The translations under genes and the position numbers were made by a program. The notes beneath the pieces were generated by a model. That model was not told the DNA's origin and did no database searches. It saw only the letters and a program-made list of their open reading frames with translations. From Gammaproteobacteria bacterium (GTDB lineage Bacteria; Pseudomonadota; Gammaproteobacteria; Steroidobacterales; Woeseiaceae), in contig JAHEGH010000001.1 of NCBI GenBank assembly GCA_024639825.1, positions 1 through 64,000 on the forward strand: DNA of 64,000 bases. The letters run 5' to 3'. Position 1 is the stretch's first letter; each line of letters begins with the position of its first letter. Shown piece after piece: positions 52,153-62,099 of the stretch.

Positions 52153-52716
52153 ATGATGCCCGATAACGTTACCCAGGCACTGGTTTTTGTTGTCAATGCC
52201 GTAGCGCAGCTCTACCTGTTCGTGCTGTTGCTGCGAATTTTACTGCCGTGGCTTGGCGCCGATTATCGCAACCCGATTACGCAGGCCATTCTGAAGGTCA
52301 CATCGCCAGTGGTTGTGCCATTGCGGCGCATTATCCCGTCCGTGGGTCGCGTCGATACGGCAACGGTGGTCGTCGCTTTCATTATCCAGTACCTGTTGAT
52401 ACTGCTGATTCTCCTCATTTTCGGGAGGACCGCGGGTATTGGCGAGATAGCCTTGACGGCGGTCGTAGATCTCGTGCTCCTGACACTCCGGCTATTCGTT
52501 TTCGCCATCATCATTCGCGTCATCTTGAGCTGGATATCCCCGGGCGGCTATAACCCGGCGCTCGCCATTATCCACGCGCTGACGGACCGGGTCTTGCGGC
52601 CTTTCCGCCGCATCATCCCGCCACTCGGCGGCCTGGACCTTTCCCCACTTCTCGCGATCATATTGATTACGGCAGTAACGATCATTGTCGCCGGCTTCAA
52701 ACCATTACCATACTGA
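52153..52716 (+). CDS. yggT: YggT-family membrane protein
   Basis: 187 aa. Two tandem YGGT repeats, each with paired hydrophobic helices: LYLFVLLLRILLPWLGADYRNPITQ and IIIRVILSWISPGGYNPALAI. Integral inner-membrane protein; in other bacteria linked to division or osmotic tolerance. ATGATG start immediately after the proC stop. The downstream yggU reading frame runs into its 3' end. Confidence 0.93.
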   Translation: MMPDNVTQALVFVVNAVAQLYLFVLLLRILLPWLGADYRNPITQAILKVTSPVVVPLRRIIPSVGRVDTATVVVAFIIQYLLILLILLIFGRTAGIGEIALTAVVDLVLLTLRLFVFAIIIRVILSWISPGGYNPALAIIHALTDRVLRPFRRIIPPLGGLDLSPLLAIILITAVTIIVAGFKPLPY

Positions 52717-52769
52717 CTTCAGCGCTCGAACCCTGTACGAGACAGGACGGAAATGACCTCGTCTTATCA

Positions 52770-52994
52770 GTGCGGGTAACACCCCGCGCCAGGCACAATG
52801 AAGTGGCGGGAATCCGTAATGGTGACCTGCACGTTCGTACCACCGCCCCACCAGCGGATGGCAAAGCAAACAAGGCCGTCGTCAGACTACTGGCAGACTA
52901 CCTGGACGTCGCCCCCTCAAGAATCAGCCTGTTACGTGGCGAGACTCATCGCAACAAACAGTTCCTCGTCAAAGACGCCGCGAATGGTTTATAG
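52770..52994 (+). CDS. yggU: DUF167 protein YggU, start uncertain
   Basis: 74 aa from the GTG at 52770; family members are about 95-100 aa. VTPRARHNEVAGIRNGDLHVRTTAPPADGKANKAVVRLLADYL is the DUF167 core. The same frame upstream encodes DGNDLVLS-V, which matches the usual N-terminal strand. So the true start is likely further upstream, but that extension contains no ATG, GTG or TTG back to the yggT stop. A CTG at 52713, overlapping the yggT stop, is a candidate. Function of the family unknown. Confidence 0.8.
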   Translation: MRVTPRARHNEVAGIRNGDLHVRTTAPPADGKANKAVVRLLADYLDVAPSRISLLRGETHRNKQFLVKDAANGL

Positions 52995-53018
52995 TGAAAA
53001 AAAAGAGGGCGTAGTCCG

Positions 53019-53504
53019 ATGACATTGGCAAGAAATCTGATCTCTTTTTCGTTGCTGGCGCTTGTAGGCGCCTGCGGCGGACCAGGCGACTCTGCGGCTG
53101 TTCCTCAGGCTCAGCCAGCCGCAGCAACATCGGCTGATATTGGCGACTTTGTTGTGCATTTCAGCGCGCAGACGACAGACCAGTTACCGCTCGAAGTCGC
53201 GGGCGCATACAATATTGTGCGCAGCAAGAACCGGGCGATGCTCAACGTATCCATCGTCCGCAAGTCTGACAACGCCCCGGTCGCCGGTGAGGTCTCCGTC
53301 AAGACGGTTAATCTGACGGGACAGCTCAAGAGCGTCACGATGCGCCAGATCGAGGAGCCGGGTGATGTCGTTGCGATCTACTACATCGGCGAGACGCCGG
53401 TTGCTAATCAAGAGACCCTGATCTTTGATATCAAGGTCACTCCGGCCGGAGCAGACAATTCGTCCGATGTCAGGTTCAAGCGCCAGTTCTATACGGATTC
53501 GTAA
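53019..53504 (+). CDS. DUF4426 lipoprotein
   Basis: 161 aa. Lipobox VGAC (about residues 16-19). After an Ala/Gln-rich linker, residues 40-160 form the DUF4426 domain (FVVHFSAQTTDQLPLEVAGAYNIVRSKNRAMLNVSIV ... FDIKVTPAG). In Pseudomonas this family follows metX-metW after yggT; here metX and metW are absent and it follows yggU by 24 bp. Function unknown. Ends in a strong terminator. Confidence 0.85.
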   Translation: MTLARNLISFSLLALVGACGGPGDSAAVPQAQPAAATSADIGDFVVHFSAQTTDQLPLEVAGAYNIVRSKNRAMLNVSIVRKSDNAPVAGEVSVKTVNLTGQLKSVTMRQIEEPGDVVAIYYIGETPVANQETLIFDIKVTPAGADNSSDVRFKRQFYTDS

Positions 53505-53532
53505 CGACTCTACTTTTCGAATTGTTTTGCAG

Positions 53533-53558
53533 CGGGCCCCTTCGGGCCCGTTTTTTAT
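53533..53558 (+). terminator. intrinsic terminator of the yggS-DUF4426 operon
   Basis: CGGGCCC-CTTC-GGGCCCG stem-loop with a TTTTTT tail. Confidence 0.9.
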
Positions 53559-53694
53559 TACCCCCCGCTACAGCAAAAAAAGCTTAAAAAAAAGGCCTTT
53601 TTACGCTTACGCAGCACTTGAAAAAGTGTTATCGTCGCTGCGCTTTCATAGCGGGCATTCGCCCGTTTCGTCTTTTATTAGGAGTTAGTTTTTC

Positions 53695-54015
53695 ATGGCA
53701 GCGAACACCAAAAAGCCACCTACCAAATCTGAAATTTACGCAAAGATTGTTGACGACACCGGTCTGACGCGCAAAGACATTGCAGCCGTTTTCGAATCGC
53801 TTAACGGCCAGATCAAGAAAAACCTTGGCGGACGTGGCGCCCCGGGTATGTTCTCCATTCCTGGTCTTCTGAAGATGCGTGTCGTGAAAAAGCCGGCTCG
53901 CAAAGCCCGCAAGGGTGTTAACCCGTTCACGGGCGAAGAGATGATGTTCAAGGCAAAGCCCGCAACGAAAGTTGTCAAGGTTTCTGCCCTGAAAGGTCTC
54001 AAAGACATGGTTTAA
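53695..54015 (+). CDS. divergent HU-family DNA-binding protein
   Basis: 106 aa. HU/IHF fold: TKSEIYAKIVDDTGLTRKDIAAVFESLNGQI for the dimer helices, the beta arm with KKPARKARKGVNPFTGEEMMFKAKP (the NPxTGEE turn is conserved), and a C-terminal helix SALKGLKDMV. It differs from HupA/HupB by a ten-residue N-terminal extension and FSIPGLLKMRV in place of GFGTF. Monocistronic, with ATTAGGAG before the ATG, a small leader hairpin CGGGC-ATTC-GCCCG and a strong terminator, suggesting high expression. Confidence 0.88.
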   Translation: MAANTKKPPTKSEIYAKIVDDTGLTRKDIAAVFESLNGQIKKNLGGRGAPGMFSIPGLLKMRVVKKPARKARKGVNPFTGEEMMFKAKPATKVVKVSALKGLKDMV

Positions 54016-54038
54016 TCGGGACAACCGATAAACAAACT

Positions 54039-54067
54039 AAGGCCGGGCATTGCCCGGCCTTTTTTTA
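54039..54067 (+). terminator. intrinsic terminator of the HU-like gene
   Basis: GGCCGGGC-ATT-GCCCGGCC stem followed by TTTTTTT. It overlaps the stop codon of the convergent hydrolase gene. Confidence 0.9.
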
Positions 54068-54697
54068 TTGTGCGATGAACTCCATCGCTGCGTCTCTCAG
54101 TTCGGTCAAACGACCGTGAAAAAAATGTTCGCCTTGCGGAACGATAAGAAGCTCTGGCCCGGGCTGCAGGCTATCGACCCACGCCACTGTTTCTTCGACG
54201 TCGACGAGCTCATCCTCGTCGCCCTGCACAATAAGCCAGGGGCAGTCAGGCTGTGATTCCATTCCGGTCGCAAAACGACTGATGGCTGGTGCGACGCTGA
54301 TGAGGCCGTCAACATGAGTCGCAACGGCCGCTTTGACGGCGATTGCCGCACCGAACGAGAAACCGGCAAGCCACAGCGGGTAGGACGCGTGCCGGGCACG
54401 CATCCACTCGATCGCCGCAAGCGCATCATCAAGTTCGCCTTTGCCCTCGTCGTACGCACCGTCGCTTTGCTCCGTACCGCGAAAATTGAACCGCAGCGCC
54501 TCGTAACCTGAGCGCACAAAGGCCCGCACCAGCGTATGTACGACCTTGTTATGCATCGTGCCACCATGCTGCGGGTGTGGATGGCAAACGACCGCGCACC
54601 CCTCCAGCGCGCCCTCGCCCGGACGCTCGATAACGGCCTCAAGACGACCGACCGGGCCGTCGATAAACAGTCTTTCGGTCACAGGATGCTGACTCAT
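54065..54697 (-). CDS. alpha/beta hydrolase
   Basis: 210 aa. Compact cytoplasmic hydrolase fold. CAVVCHPHPQHGGTMHNKVVHTLVRAF gives the oxyanion region, LWLAGFSFGAAIAVKAA carries the nucleophile Ser in GxSxG, and the catalytic Asp and His are in QGDEDELVD and PQGEHFFHG. It resembles the COG2945-like hydrolases; substrate unknown. Stands alone between HU and the coiled-coil/HhH gene. Confidence 0.9.
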   Translation of the reverse strand: MSQHPVTERLFIDGPVGRLEAVIERPGEGALEGCAVVCHPHPQHGGTMHNKVVHTLVRAFVRSGYEALRFNFRGTEQSDGAYDEGKGELDDALAAIEWMRARHASYPLWLAGFSFGAAIAVKAAVATHVDGLISVAPAISRFATGMESQPDCPWLIVQGDEDELVDVEETVAWVDSLQPGPELLIVPQGEHFFHGRLTELRDAAMEFIAQ

Positions 54698-54865
54698 TGC
54701 TAATTCCGGGGTGGATAGATTCGTGAATTGTGCTGTAAAATTATGATCTTATGTAATGTAAGGTGGTTTACTGCACGACACCAAGCTGCTCGAAGCACAG
54801 TATTGTGCACACAATTACCCCCCGTTGCCTGTCGTCTAAGCAGGTGCCGGTACAGGAACCAGCCT

Positions 54866-55963
<1,098 letters not shown>

Positions 55964-55966
55964 CGT

Positions 55967-56833
55967 TTGCCGCAGCGTCTGCGCAATACCGCCGCCGTCG
56001 TGATCCTGCTCGCCGGGATCGCATGGACATTGCCCATCGGGCCGGGCCGGATGGATACCGATCCCCGGTCCGCCACCTACTCCGCAGCCGACCCTGCCGA
56101 GTTTCAGGTCACAGCCTATCGAGGCAAGCTGGTCATTGTCGGGCACGCCCGATCGAAGCACCACGAACAACGCATCATCGACGCTGTATCAGAACACTTT
56201 CCGGCGCATGCGGCGGAATTCGAGTTTCGTCCGTTTGGCGTTGCCCCGGCATGGTGGGACGACGCAACAGTTGAGCTCGTAACAGCGCTTGCAGGCTTGA
56301 AAACACCCAGCGCCAACCTGACTGAGCACGGTTTGCGTGTCAGGGCGCTGGTATCTGACAGGCCCGACGCCGAGCAGCGCCTGCAGGCGCTGCGTCAATC
56401 GATGCCATTGACCGCGGACCTCGATGTCCAACTCACCGTTATCAACACAGACGCGACAGCCGCGAGTTTTTGCGAGCGGCAATTCTCCTCGTTCAGGGCC
56501 GGTCAGGTTGCCTTCGCAGAATCAGGTACTGCGATGCGAGCGTCCGCTTATCCCGTTCTCGACCGCGTGGTTGCGCTGGCAGACGCCTGCCGTGCAGCGA
56601 CCGTTACCATTACCGGACACACGGACTCGACAGGTAATGAAAACAGCAACCGGCAGCTGAGCCAGGCGCGTGCCGAGACCGTCGCCGCATACCTCGACTC
56701 GCGGGGGATAGCGAAGGAAAGGCTGGTCGTCGTTGGCGCCGGTTCGTCCCTGCCCATTGCCGACAATGCAACGCGCTATGGCCGCAGTGTCAACCGCCGC
56801 ATTGAGTTTGAGTTTACGGCGATGTCAGATTGA
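55967..56833 (+). CDS. OmpA-family peptidoglycan-binding protein
   Basis: 288 aa from the TTG at 55967. N-terminal hydrophobic anchor (NTAAVVILLAGIAWTLPIG). Two BON-like stretches (about 40-160). The C-terminal OmpA domain (about 175-285) has VTITGHTDSTGNENSNRQLSQARAETVAAYL with the Asp and Arg that hold diaminopimelate, and [13 protein letters not shown] at the end. It probably ties a membrane complex to the wall. Cotranscribed with the coiled-coil/HhH gene; overlaps the convergent FKBP gene by 20 bp. Confidence 0.88.
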   Translation: MPQRLRNTAAVVILLAGIAWTLPIGPGRMDTDPRSATYSAADPAEFQVTAYRGKLVIVGHARSKHHEQRIIDAVSEHFPAHAAEFEFRPFGVAPAWWDDATVELVTALAGLKTPSANLTEHGLRVRALVSDRPDAEQRLQALRQSMPLTADLDVQLTVINTDATAASFCERQFSSFRAGQVAFAESGTAMRASAYPVLDRVVALADACRAATVTITGHTDSTGNENSNRQLSQARAETVAAYLDSRGIAKERLVVVGAGSSLPIADNATRYGRSVNRRIEFEFTAMSD

Positions 56834-57329
56834 CAAGCTCGATCTCGAATAACAGGGTGGCGTTCGGCGGAACCGGCGGTTTGCCTCGCGCACCGTAACC
56901 GAGCTCCGAGGCAATTTTCAGCTCACGCTTTTCGCCGAGCAGCATGCAGTTCACGCCGAGATCCCAGCCTTTGATCACCTGGCCGGCATCCAGCTGGAAC
57001 TGAAACGGGTCCACACCACCGGATGCCCAGATCTCCTGGCCACGACCGCCTTCGGCCGCCTCATCGTACAACCACAGCGTGGTGTGCACATCGGCATAGT
57101 CCTTGCTCTTCGCTGCACGCCCATATCCCTTCCTGGTGATCATCGCCGTCAGCCCTTCCTGGATCTCGACAACGCCGCTTTCATCCGCCTTCGGGCAGTT
57201 TGTGGCGACAGCGCCGGGGGCTTCCTCCTGCACGGCAGGCGCCTCATTCACTGTGGCCTGTTCTGTCGGGCCACAAGCAGCCATCAGGATTACGGCTGGC
57301 AAACCCAGCAGCAGTTTGAACTGATTCAT
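56814..57329 (-). CDS. FKBP-type peptidyl-prolyl isomerase lipoprotein
   Basis: 171 aa. Lipobox MAAC (about 16-19). The FKBP domain at about 60-170 includes [66 protein letters not shown], with the VIKGWD and PPNATLLFE active-site motifs. Envelope folding factor. Its start overlaps the msrB stop by 4 bp, and msrB overlaps htpG, forming a stress operon. Confidence 0.93.
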   Translation of the reverse strand: MNQFKLLLGLPAVILMAACGPTEQATVNEAPAVQEEAPGAVATNCPKADESGVVEIQEGLTAMITRKGYGRAAKSKDYADVHTTLWLYDEAAEGGRGQEIWASGGVDPFQFQLDAGQVIKGWDLGVNCMLLGEKRELKIASELGYGARGKPPVPPNATLLFEIELVNLTSP

Positions 57330-57718
57330 TCAGGTTGGTCCTCAAAATCCAGGGATGCGGAATTAATGCAGTATCGCAAACCGCTGGGCTGTGGACCATC
57401 CTCGAATACGTGTCCCAGGTGTGCGTCGCAGGCGGCGCAGACGGCCTCGACACGTACCATGCCGTGGGTCTCGTCGGTGCGCGTCCGCACGGCGTCGCCC
57501 GCCTGCGGCAGCCAGAAACTCGGCCACCCCGAGCCCGAATCGTACTTGTGCTCGGAGCTGAACAGCGGCGCGTCACAGCATACGCAGTGATAGGTGCCAT
57601 CATCCTTATGATTGACGTACTTGCCCGTAAATGGCCGCTCAGTGGCCGAGCACTGCGTAACCCGGTACTGCTCCTCGCTGAGCTTGTCCCGCAGGTCTTT
57701 GTCATGCTTTTCAGTCAT
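57326..57718 (-). CDS. msrB: peptide-methionine (R)-S-oxide reductase
   Basis: 130 aa. Repairs oxidised methionine. Zinc is held by CVCC and CAAC; the resolving and substrate region GSGWPSFW and the catalytic Cys in [12 protein letters not shown] are intact. Lies between htpG (8-bp overlap) and the FKBP gene (4-bp overlap), so it is translated in the heat-shock transcript. Confidence 0.96.
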   Translation of the reverse strand: MTEKHDKDLRDKLSEEQYRVTQCSATERPFTGKYVNHKDDGTYHCVCCDAPLFSSEHKYDSGSGWPSFWLPQAGDAVRTRTDETHGMVRVEAVCAACDAHLGHVFEDGPQPSGLRYCINSASLDFEDQPE

Positions 57719-59588
57719 TTTTTGTTCCTGACTCGATATCGAGCAGCAGTTTGTTCATGCGGTGCACGTACGCGGCCGGGTTGTCGAGCTGCGTTCCCTC
57801 AGCCAGTAAGGCGTGATCAAGCACAATGTTCGACAACTCCTCAAAGCGCTTGTCGTCCCCCTCAGCTGCCAGACGGCAGACCAGGGGGTGTTCAACATTG
57901 ATCTCGAGAATCGGCTTTGATTCCGGAATTTCCTGGCCGCTGGCTTCGAGCATACGCCGAAGCTGCGGGTTCAGGTCGTCATCGGCAGCGACCACACAGG
58001 CTGGCGAATCGACGAGACGCCGGCTGACGTTTACAGCCTCGACCCGGTCGCTAAGCACGCCCTTGATTCGCTCCAGCAGTGGCTGGTGCTCCTCGTTCAT
58101 CGACTCCAGCGAGGCTGCCTCTTCGTCTTCGGGCAGGTCCAGCGCGGAACGACTGACGTCGACGAGCGCTTTGCCCTCGTACTCTCCGATGCCGTCGACG
58201 ACCCACGGATCGATACGATCGGTCAGCAACAGGACTTCCAGACCGCGCTTCAGAAGTTGCTCGAGATGCGGGCTGGCAACGGCCGTCGCATAGTTGTCGG
58301 CGAGGATGTAGTAGATCTTGCCCTGATCCTCCTGCGCGCGAGCCACGTAGTCATCAAGCGACTGGTCCTGGGCGTCTGTGCCGGATTGTGTCGTCGCAAA
58401 GCGCAACAGTTTGGCCAGCTTGTCCTTATTCGCATGGTCCTCAACCAAACCTTCCTTGAGTACCTGGCCGAATTCTCCCCAGAACTTCGCATAGTCGTCA
58501 CCCTTCGCCAGCTTGCCCAGCATGTCGAGGGCACGCTTGGTCAGCGCGCTGCGCATGGCGGCAAGGTCCGGGTTCTGCTGCAGTAATTCCCGAGAAACGT
58601 TGAGCGGCAGGTCAGCTGAATCGACCACACCTTTCACGAAACGCAGGTAGAGCGGCAGAAACTGCTCTGCGTCATCCATGATGAAGACACGTTGCACATA
58701 GAGTTTCAAACCGCGCGGTGCCTCGCGATTCCACATGTCGAACGGCGCCGCAGCCGGTATGTAGAGCAGACTCGTATATTCACGTTTGCCCTCGACACGG
58801 TTATGACTCCATGCCAGCGGGTCGGCGAAATCGTGCGACAGGTATTTGTAGAACTCCTTGTACTCCTCGTCCTCCACATCGGTTCGGGAGCGCGTCCAGA
58901 GTGCAGTCGCCGAATTGACAACCTTGGTCTCATCTTCACCTTCCGTGTGCAGGGATACGGGGAAGCCGATGTGGTCAGAGTATTTGCGAATCAGTGACTC
59001 GATGCGAAATGGCTCCGCAAATTCCGCGCCGTCGTCCTTCAGGTGCAGGGTTACGCGGGTGCCACGCTCCTCGCGATCGATGTCCTCGATCGTGAACTCG
59101 CCCTCGCCGTTCGACTCCCAGCGTACGGCCTGGTCACCGCCCGCGCGGCGTGTATCCACCGTCACTTTGTCGGCCACAATAAACGCCGAGTAAAAACCGA
59201 CGCCGAACTGGCCGATAAGCCGTGCATCATGCTGCTGGTCGCCCGTCATCTGCTCGAGGAACTCGGCCGTGCCGGAGCGCGCGATGGTGCCGAGATTGTC
59301 GACCAGCTCGTCGCGGGACATGCCGATGCCATTGTCGGTCACCGACAGCTGGCGCTTTTCCTTGTCTATCCTTATCTGAATCGTGAGCTCGTCCTCGCCC
59401 AGAAGATCAGGCTGGGCAAGCGCCTCAAACCGCAGTTTGTCGGCCGCGTCAGAAGCGTTGGAGATTAGCTCACGAAGGAAGATTTCCTTGTTGCTGTAGA
59501 GGGAGTGAATCATCAGCTTCAACAGCTGGCGCACTTCGGTTTGGAAGCCGAGTGTCTCTTTCTGGGTTTTATCGCGCTTGTCAGCCAC
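57711..59588 (-). CDS. htpG: chaperone HtpG (Hsp90)
   Basis: 625 aa from the GTG at 59588, which has AGGAG nine bases upstream. The track start, a GTG at 59618, lies upstream of the predicted transcription start and is rejected. ATP-binding domain: [28 protein letters not shown] and [17 protein letters not shown]. Middle domain has the catalytic Arg region ([13 protein letters not shown]). C-terminal dimerisation domain to 625. First gene of htpG-msrB-FKBP. Confidence 0.96.
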   Translation of the reverse strand: MADKRDKTQKETLGFQTEVRQLLKLMIHSLYSNKEIFLRELISNASDAADKLRFEALAQPDLLGEDELTIQIRIDKEKRQLSVTDNGIGMSRDELVDNLGTIARSGTAEFLEQMTGDQQHDARLIGQFGVGFYSAFIVADKVTVDTRRAGGDQAVRWESNGEGEFTIEDIDREERGTRVTLHLKDDGAEFAEPFRIESLIRKYSDHIGFPVSLHTEGEDETKVVNSATALWTRSRTDVEDEEYKEFYKYLSHDFADPLAWSHNRVEGKREYTSLLYIPAAAPFDMWNREAPRGLKLYVQRVFIMDDAEQFLPLYLRFVKGVVDSADLPLNVSRELLQQNPDLAAMRSALTKRALDMLGKLAKGDDYAKFWGEFGQVLKEGLVEDHANKDKLAKLLRFATTQSGTDAQDQSLDDYVARAQEDQGKIYYILADNYATAVASPHLEQLLKRGLEVLLLTDRIDPWVVDGIGEYEGKALVDVSRSALDLPEDEEAASLESMNEEHQPLLERIKGVLSDRVEAVNVSRRLVDSPACVVAADDDLNPQLRRMLEASGQEIPESKPILEINVEHPLVCRLAAEGDDKRFEELSNIVLDHALLAEGTQLDNPAAYVHRMNKLLLDIESGTKND

Positions 59589-59618
59589 GCCGCTTATCTC
59601 CTGACCAAAGGCAGACAC

Positions 59619-59645
59619 GATAGGGGCTTAACGGTCGATTTCAAG
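59619..59645 (-). promoter_or_regulatory. sigma-32 heat-shock promoter of htpG
   Basis: On the minus strand CTTGAAA (59639-59645), a 12-bp spacer and CCCCTATC (59619-59626) match the RpoH consensus CTTGAAA-N11-14-CCCCATNT with one main mismatch. Predicted start near 59612 gives a leader of about 22 nt before the GTG. Confidence 0.8.
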
Positions 59646-59668
59646 CCCGGAGACGGGCCAGAGGTCTC

Positions 59669-59923
59669 TTAGTGGCTACTAATTCCCCACCTCGACGACG
59701 GAACGGTCACCGAGCGGTACAGTAAGGTAACAAACAACATTGTTGACGTTGCGAGGGCAATGGGCGGATGTGCGAGCGCAAGGGAGATTCCACTGGCTCC
59801 CACAGCGATGACCAGGAGGGTAGAGGTCAGTTTAAGCAGAGTCCTGCGGAGCCGCTCCCAGACCAGCCCGATGGCACCGTACAGGTCGTCGAGGTCATCC
59901 AGATATTGCAGGAAACATTCCAT
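59669..59923 (-). CDS. small membrane protein, unknown
   Basis: 84 aa from the ATG at 59923. Two predicted membrane helices (about 31-49, LTSTLLVIAVGASGISLAL, and 52-68, ALATSTMLFVTLLY) after an acidic N-terminus ECFLQYLDDLDDLYGAIG. No family recognised. It starts 8 bp after a 65-codon gene and is probably cotranscribed. Confidence 0.6.
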   Translation of the reverse strand: MECFLQYLDDLDDLYGAIGLVWERLRRTLLKLTSTLLVIAVGASGISLALAHPPIALATSTMLFVTLLYRSVTVPSSRWGISSH

Positions 59924-59931
59924 GTCAGTGC

Positions 59932-60129
59932 CTAGCGGACGATCGACAGCAGCGGACCCGCACATTCAGCATCACCTGTCTCGGTATCTGCTTCATGCAG
60001 GGCAGCATTGTTCGATTCCTTCGCATGAGCGATCGCGCGATGGAACAACTCCCAGCGCTGGCGCGCCGATTCATTCTTCAATGAGTCAATTGGAGATTCC
60101 GAATTCTGGTGCTTGTTAGACATACTCAT
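59932..60129 (-). CDS. small hydrophilic protein, unknown
   Basis: 65 aa (or 63 from the second ATG at 60123). Polar, helical-looking (SARQRWELFHRAIAHAKESNN), with two cysteine-free acidic stretches and one Cys near the end. No family recognised. Forms a tight pair with the small membrane protein gene. Confidence 0.5.
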   Translation of the reverse strand: MSMSNKHQNSESPIDSLKNESARQRWELFHRAIAHAKESNNAALHEADTETGDAECAGPLLSIVR

Positions 60130-60280
60130 ATCGCGTTGTTTGGTGTTCAGTAAGAACGACTATAGGACCGCTCTTTGCTCCGGGCTGTGAGGCCGGTCAC
60201 AGCTTGATTCACAGGGTCTGAAAAAGCTCAGAAACCAGACGCAGTTCCGGCTTTTATGTGGACTCGGTTCACAATGCCCT

Positions 60281-60321
60281 GCATACGAAAACGCCGGCAT
60301 GAAGCCGGCGTTTTCGTATGC
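60281..60321. terminator. 18-bp perfect inverted repeat, bidirectional terminator-like
   Basis: GCATACGAAAACGCCGGC-ATGAA-GCCGGCGTTTTCGTATGC. The GC-rich core flanked by AAAA/TTTT gives a terminator shape in both directions. It lies 14 bp downstream of the stop of the minus-strand gene at 60335. Confidence 0.7.
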
Positions 60322-60334
60322 ATGAGGCTTGGTG

Positions 60335-60622
60335 TCAGTCCTTGTCATCCGTGGACTCTTTCGACCAGTTACGGCGCACCTGGTCGCTCCAGTCACGGTA
60401 GCCTTTCCAGGAATACAGGGAGGGATCTATACCGGAACGTCGCCCCTTCGGCGCTGGCGCTTTCGAGATCCACCGGCGGTACTGTTGCCAACCGTCTGCA
60501 TCATTCGCCGCAGGCTCGTTAGCATCAAGGGTCGCATCGTCTGCCTTGGACTCAGCGCCGGCATCCGTACCGAAACGCTCATTCCATCTCACGTGTTTGC
60601 TATCTGGCATAGTCTTGCTCAA
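60335..60622 (-). CDS. small hydrophilic hypothetical protein
   Basis: 95 aa from a TTG at 60622, which has AAAGGA five bases upstream; the ATG at 60610 gives 91 aa but poorer spacing. Acidic middle (ADDATLDANEPAANDADG) and an aromatic-rich C-terminus (WQQYRRWISKAPAPKGRRSGIDPSLYSWKGYRDWSDQVRRNW). Cytoplasmic by composition. No family recognised. Confidence 0.6.
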   Translation of the reverse strand: MSKTMPDSKHVRWNERFGTDAGAESKADDATLDANEPAANDADGWQQYRRWISKAPAPKGRRSGIDPSLYSWKGYRDWSDQVRRNWSKESTDDKD

Positions 60623-60731
60623 GTAAATCCTTTGAACAAATGTTAAGTGCCAGCAAGCCAGAATCACAGGAACTGCATCACAGTGCTACTTCCCTGTTTT
60701 TCTATCTAAAACAAATAGTTAACCTTTGGTT

Positions 60732-62099
60732 TTACTTAATCACGTAGCAGGGATCGTAGTCGCCGCTCGATAACTTCATGCGATGCTGGGCTACGAAACT
60801 CGCCAGCAGATCGTCGAGCAGACTCATGATTCGCCGCGATCCGTCGATTTCGAAGGGCCCTCCCGACTCGATCTTCGCCGCGGTATCTTCCCGGACGTTG
60901 CCGGAGACGATGCCCGAGAAGACACGCCGCAGATTGGCTGCAAGCTCATGCACCGGAAGCCCCTCGTCAATCTGCAGTTCGCTCATCGTCGCGTGCGTCG
61001 CTACGAAAGGGCGCTGGAAATCGGCATCGATCTTCAGGCGCCAGTTGAAATAGTAGGCATCACCGTGGTCGTTACGAAACCCCAGTACATCTTCGAGGCC
61101 CGCTATTGTTTGCCTGGCCACTTCCCGCGGGTCATCAATAATGATCCGGTAGCGGTCCTGCGCTGAGGCACCGAGCGTTGCCCCAACGAAGTCATCAATT
61201 TTGCGAAAATACGGCTCGGCCGACGCCGGGCCCGTCATGATCATGGGCAGGGGCTGGCCGGCATTCTCCGGATGCATCAGTACGCCCAACAGGTACAGGA
61301 TTTCCTCGGCCGTGCCGACGCCGCCCGGAAATACGATGATGCCGTGTCCAAGCCGTACGAACGCCTCAAGGCGTTTTTCCATATCCGGCATGATCACCAG
61401 TGAATTCACGATGGGGTTCGGCGACTCGGACGCGATGATGCCCGGCTCGGTGATACCGACGTATCGGCCACCGCGAATGCGCTGTTTCGCGTGCCCGATT
61501 GTTGCGCCCTTCATAGGTCCTTTCATGGCGCCCGACCCGCAGCCTGTACAGACATTCAGCCCACGCAGGCCGAGCTCATAGCCAACCCGCTTCGAGTAAT
61601 CATATTCTTCGCGGCTGATGGCATGACCACCCCAGCAGACAACAAGATTCACATGCGCTGGCAAAGTCAGTAACCGTGCATTGCGAATAATGTGGAAAAC
61701 GGCGTTCGTGATGCCATCGGAGGTCGAAAGATCGAAACGACCGCTATCGACGACCTCATTGCGCGTAAAGACGATGTCCCGCAGAACCGCCGACAGCAGT
61801 TCGCGTGTACCGCGAATCATCTTGCCGTCGACAAAGGCTTCCGCCGGCGCGTTCTTTAGCGTTACCTTGAGCCCGCGATCCTGGCGAATAAACCCGACTT
61901 CAAAATCGCGATACGTTTCGAGCAGGACGCGTGCATCGTCCATGTGGCTGTCTGCGTTCAGCACAGCCAGCATGCAGCGCCGCAGCAATGGATAGAGGCC
62001 CCCTGAGCCGCTGCTCTGCAACTGGTCTACTTCAAACTGGGAAAGCACCTCGAGGCTGCCTTCCGGCCACACCTCGGCGTCAATGAATTGTCCGGACAT
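60732..62099 (-). CDS. ppnN: nucleotide 5'-monophosphate nucleosidase PpnN (LOG family)
   Basis: 455 aa. Cleaves nucleoside monophosphates to base and ribose-5-phosphate; in E. coli it is stimulated by (p)ppGpp. LOG-family core: VCTGCGSGAMKGPMKGA and the catalytic FPGGVGTAEEILYLLG (about residues 255-270). N- and C-terminal extensions of PpnN type are present (E. coli YgdH is 454 aa). The start directly abuts the L,D-transpeptidase stop (TGAATG). Confidence 0.94.
   Translation of the reverse strand: MSGQFIDAEVWPEGSLEVLSQFEVDQLQSSGSGGLYPLLRRCMLAVLNADSHMDDARVLLETYRDFEVGFIRQDRGLKVTLKNAPAEAFVDGKMIRGTRELLSAVLRDIVFTRNEVVDSGRFDLSTSDGITNAVFHIIRNARLLTLPAHVNLVVCWGGHAISREEYDYSKRVGYELGLRGLNVCTGCGSGAMKGPMKGATIGHAKQRIRGGRYVGITEPGIIASESPNPIVNSLVIMPDMEKRLEAFVRLGHGIIVFPGGVGTAEEILYLLGVLMHPENAGQPLPMIMTGPASAEPYFRKIDDFVGATLGASAQDRYRIIIDDPREVARQTIAGLEDVLGFRNDHGDAYYFNWRLKIDADFQRPFVATHATMSELQIDEGLPVHELAANLRRVFSGIVSGNVREDTAAKIESGGPFEIDGSRRIMSLLDDLLASFVAQHRMKLSSGDYDPCYVIK

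Noticed and set aside
59589-59618. N-terminal extension of htpG to the GTG at 59618
   Set aside because: It lies within or upstream of the sigma-32 promoter and has no ribosome site.
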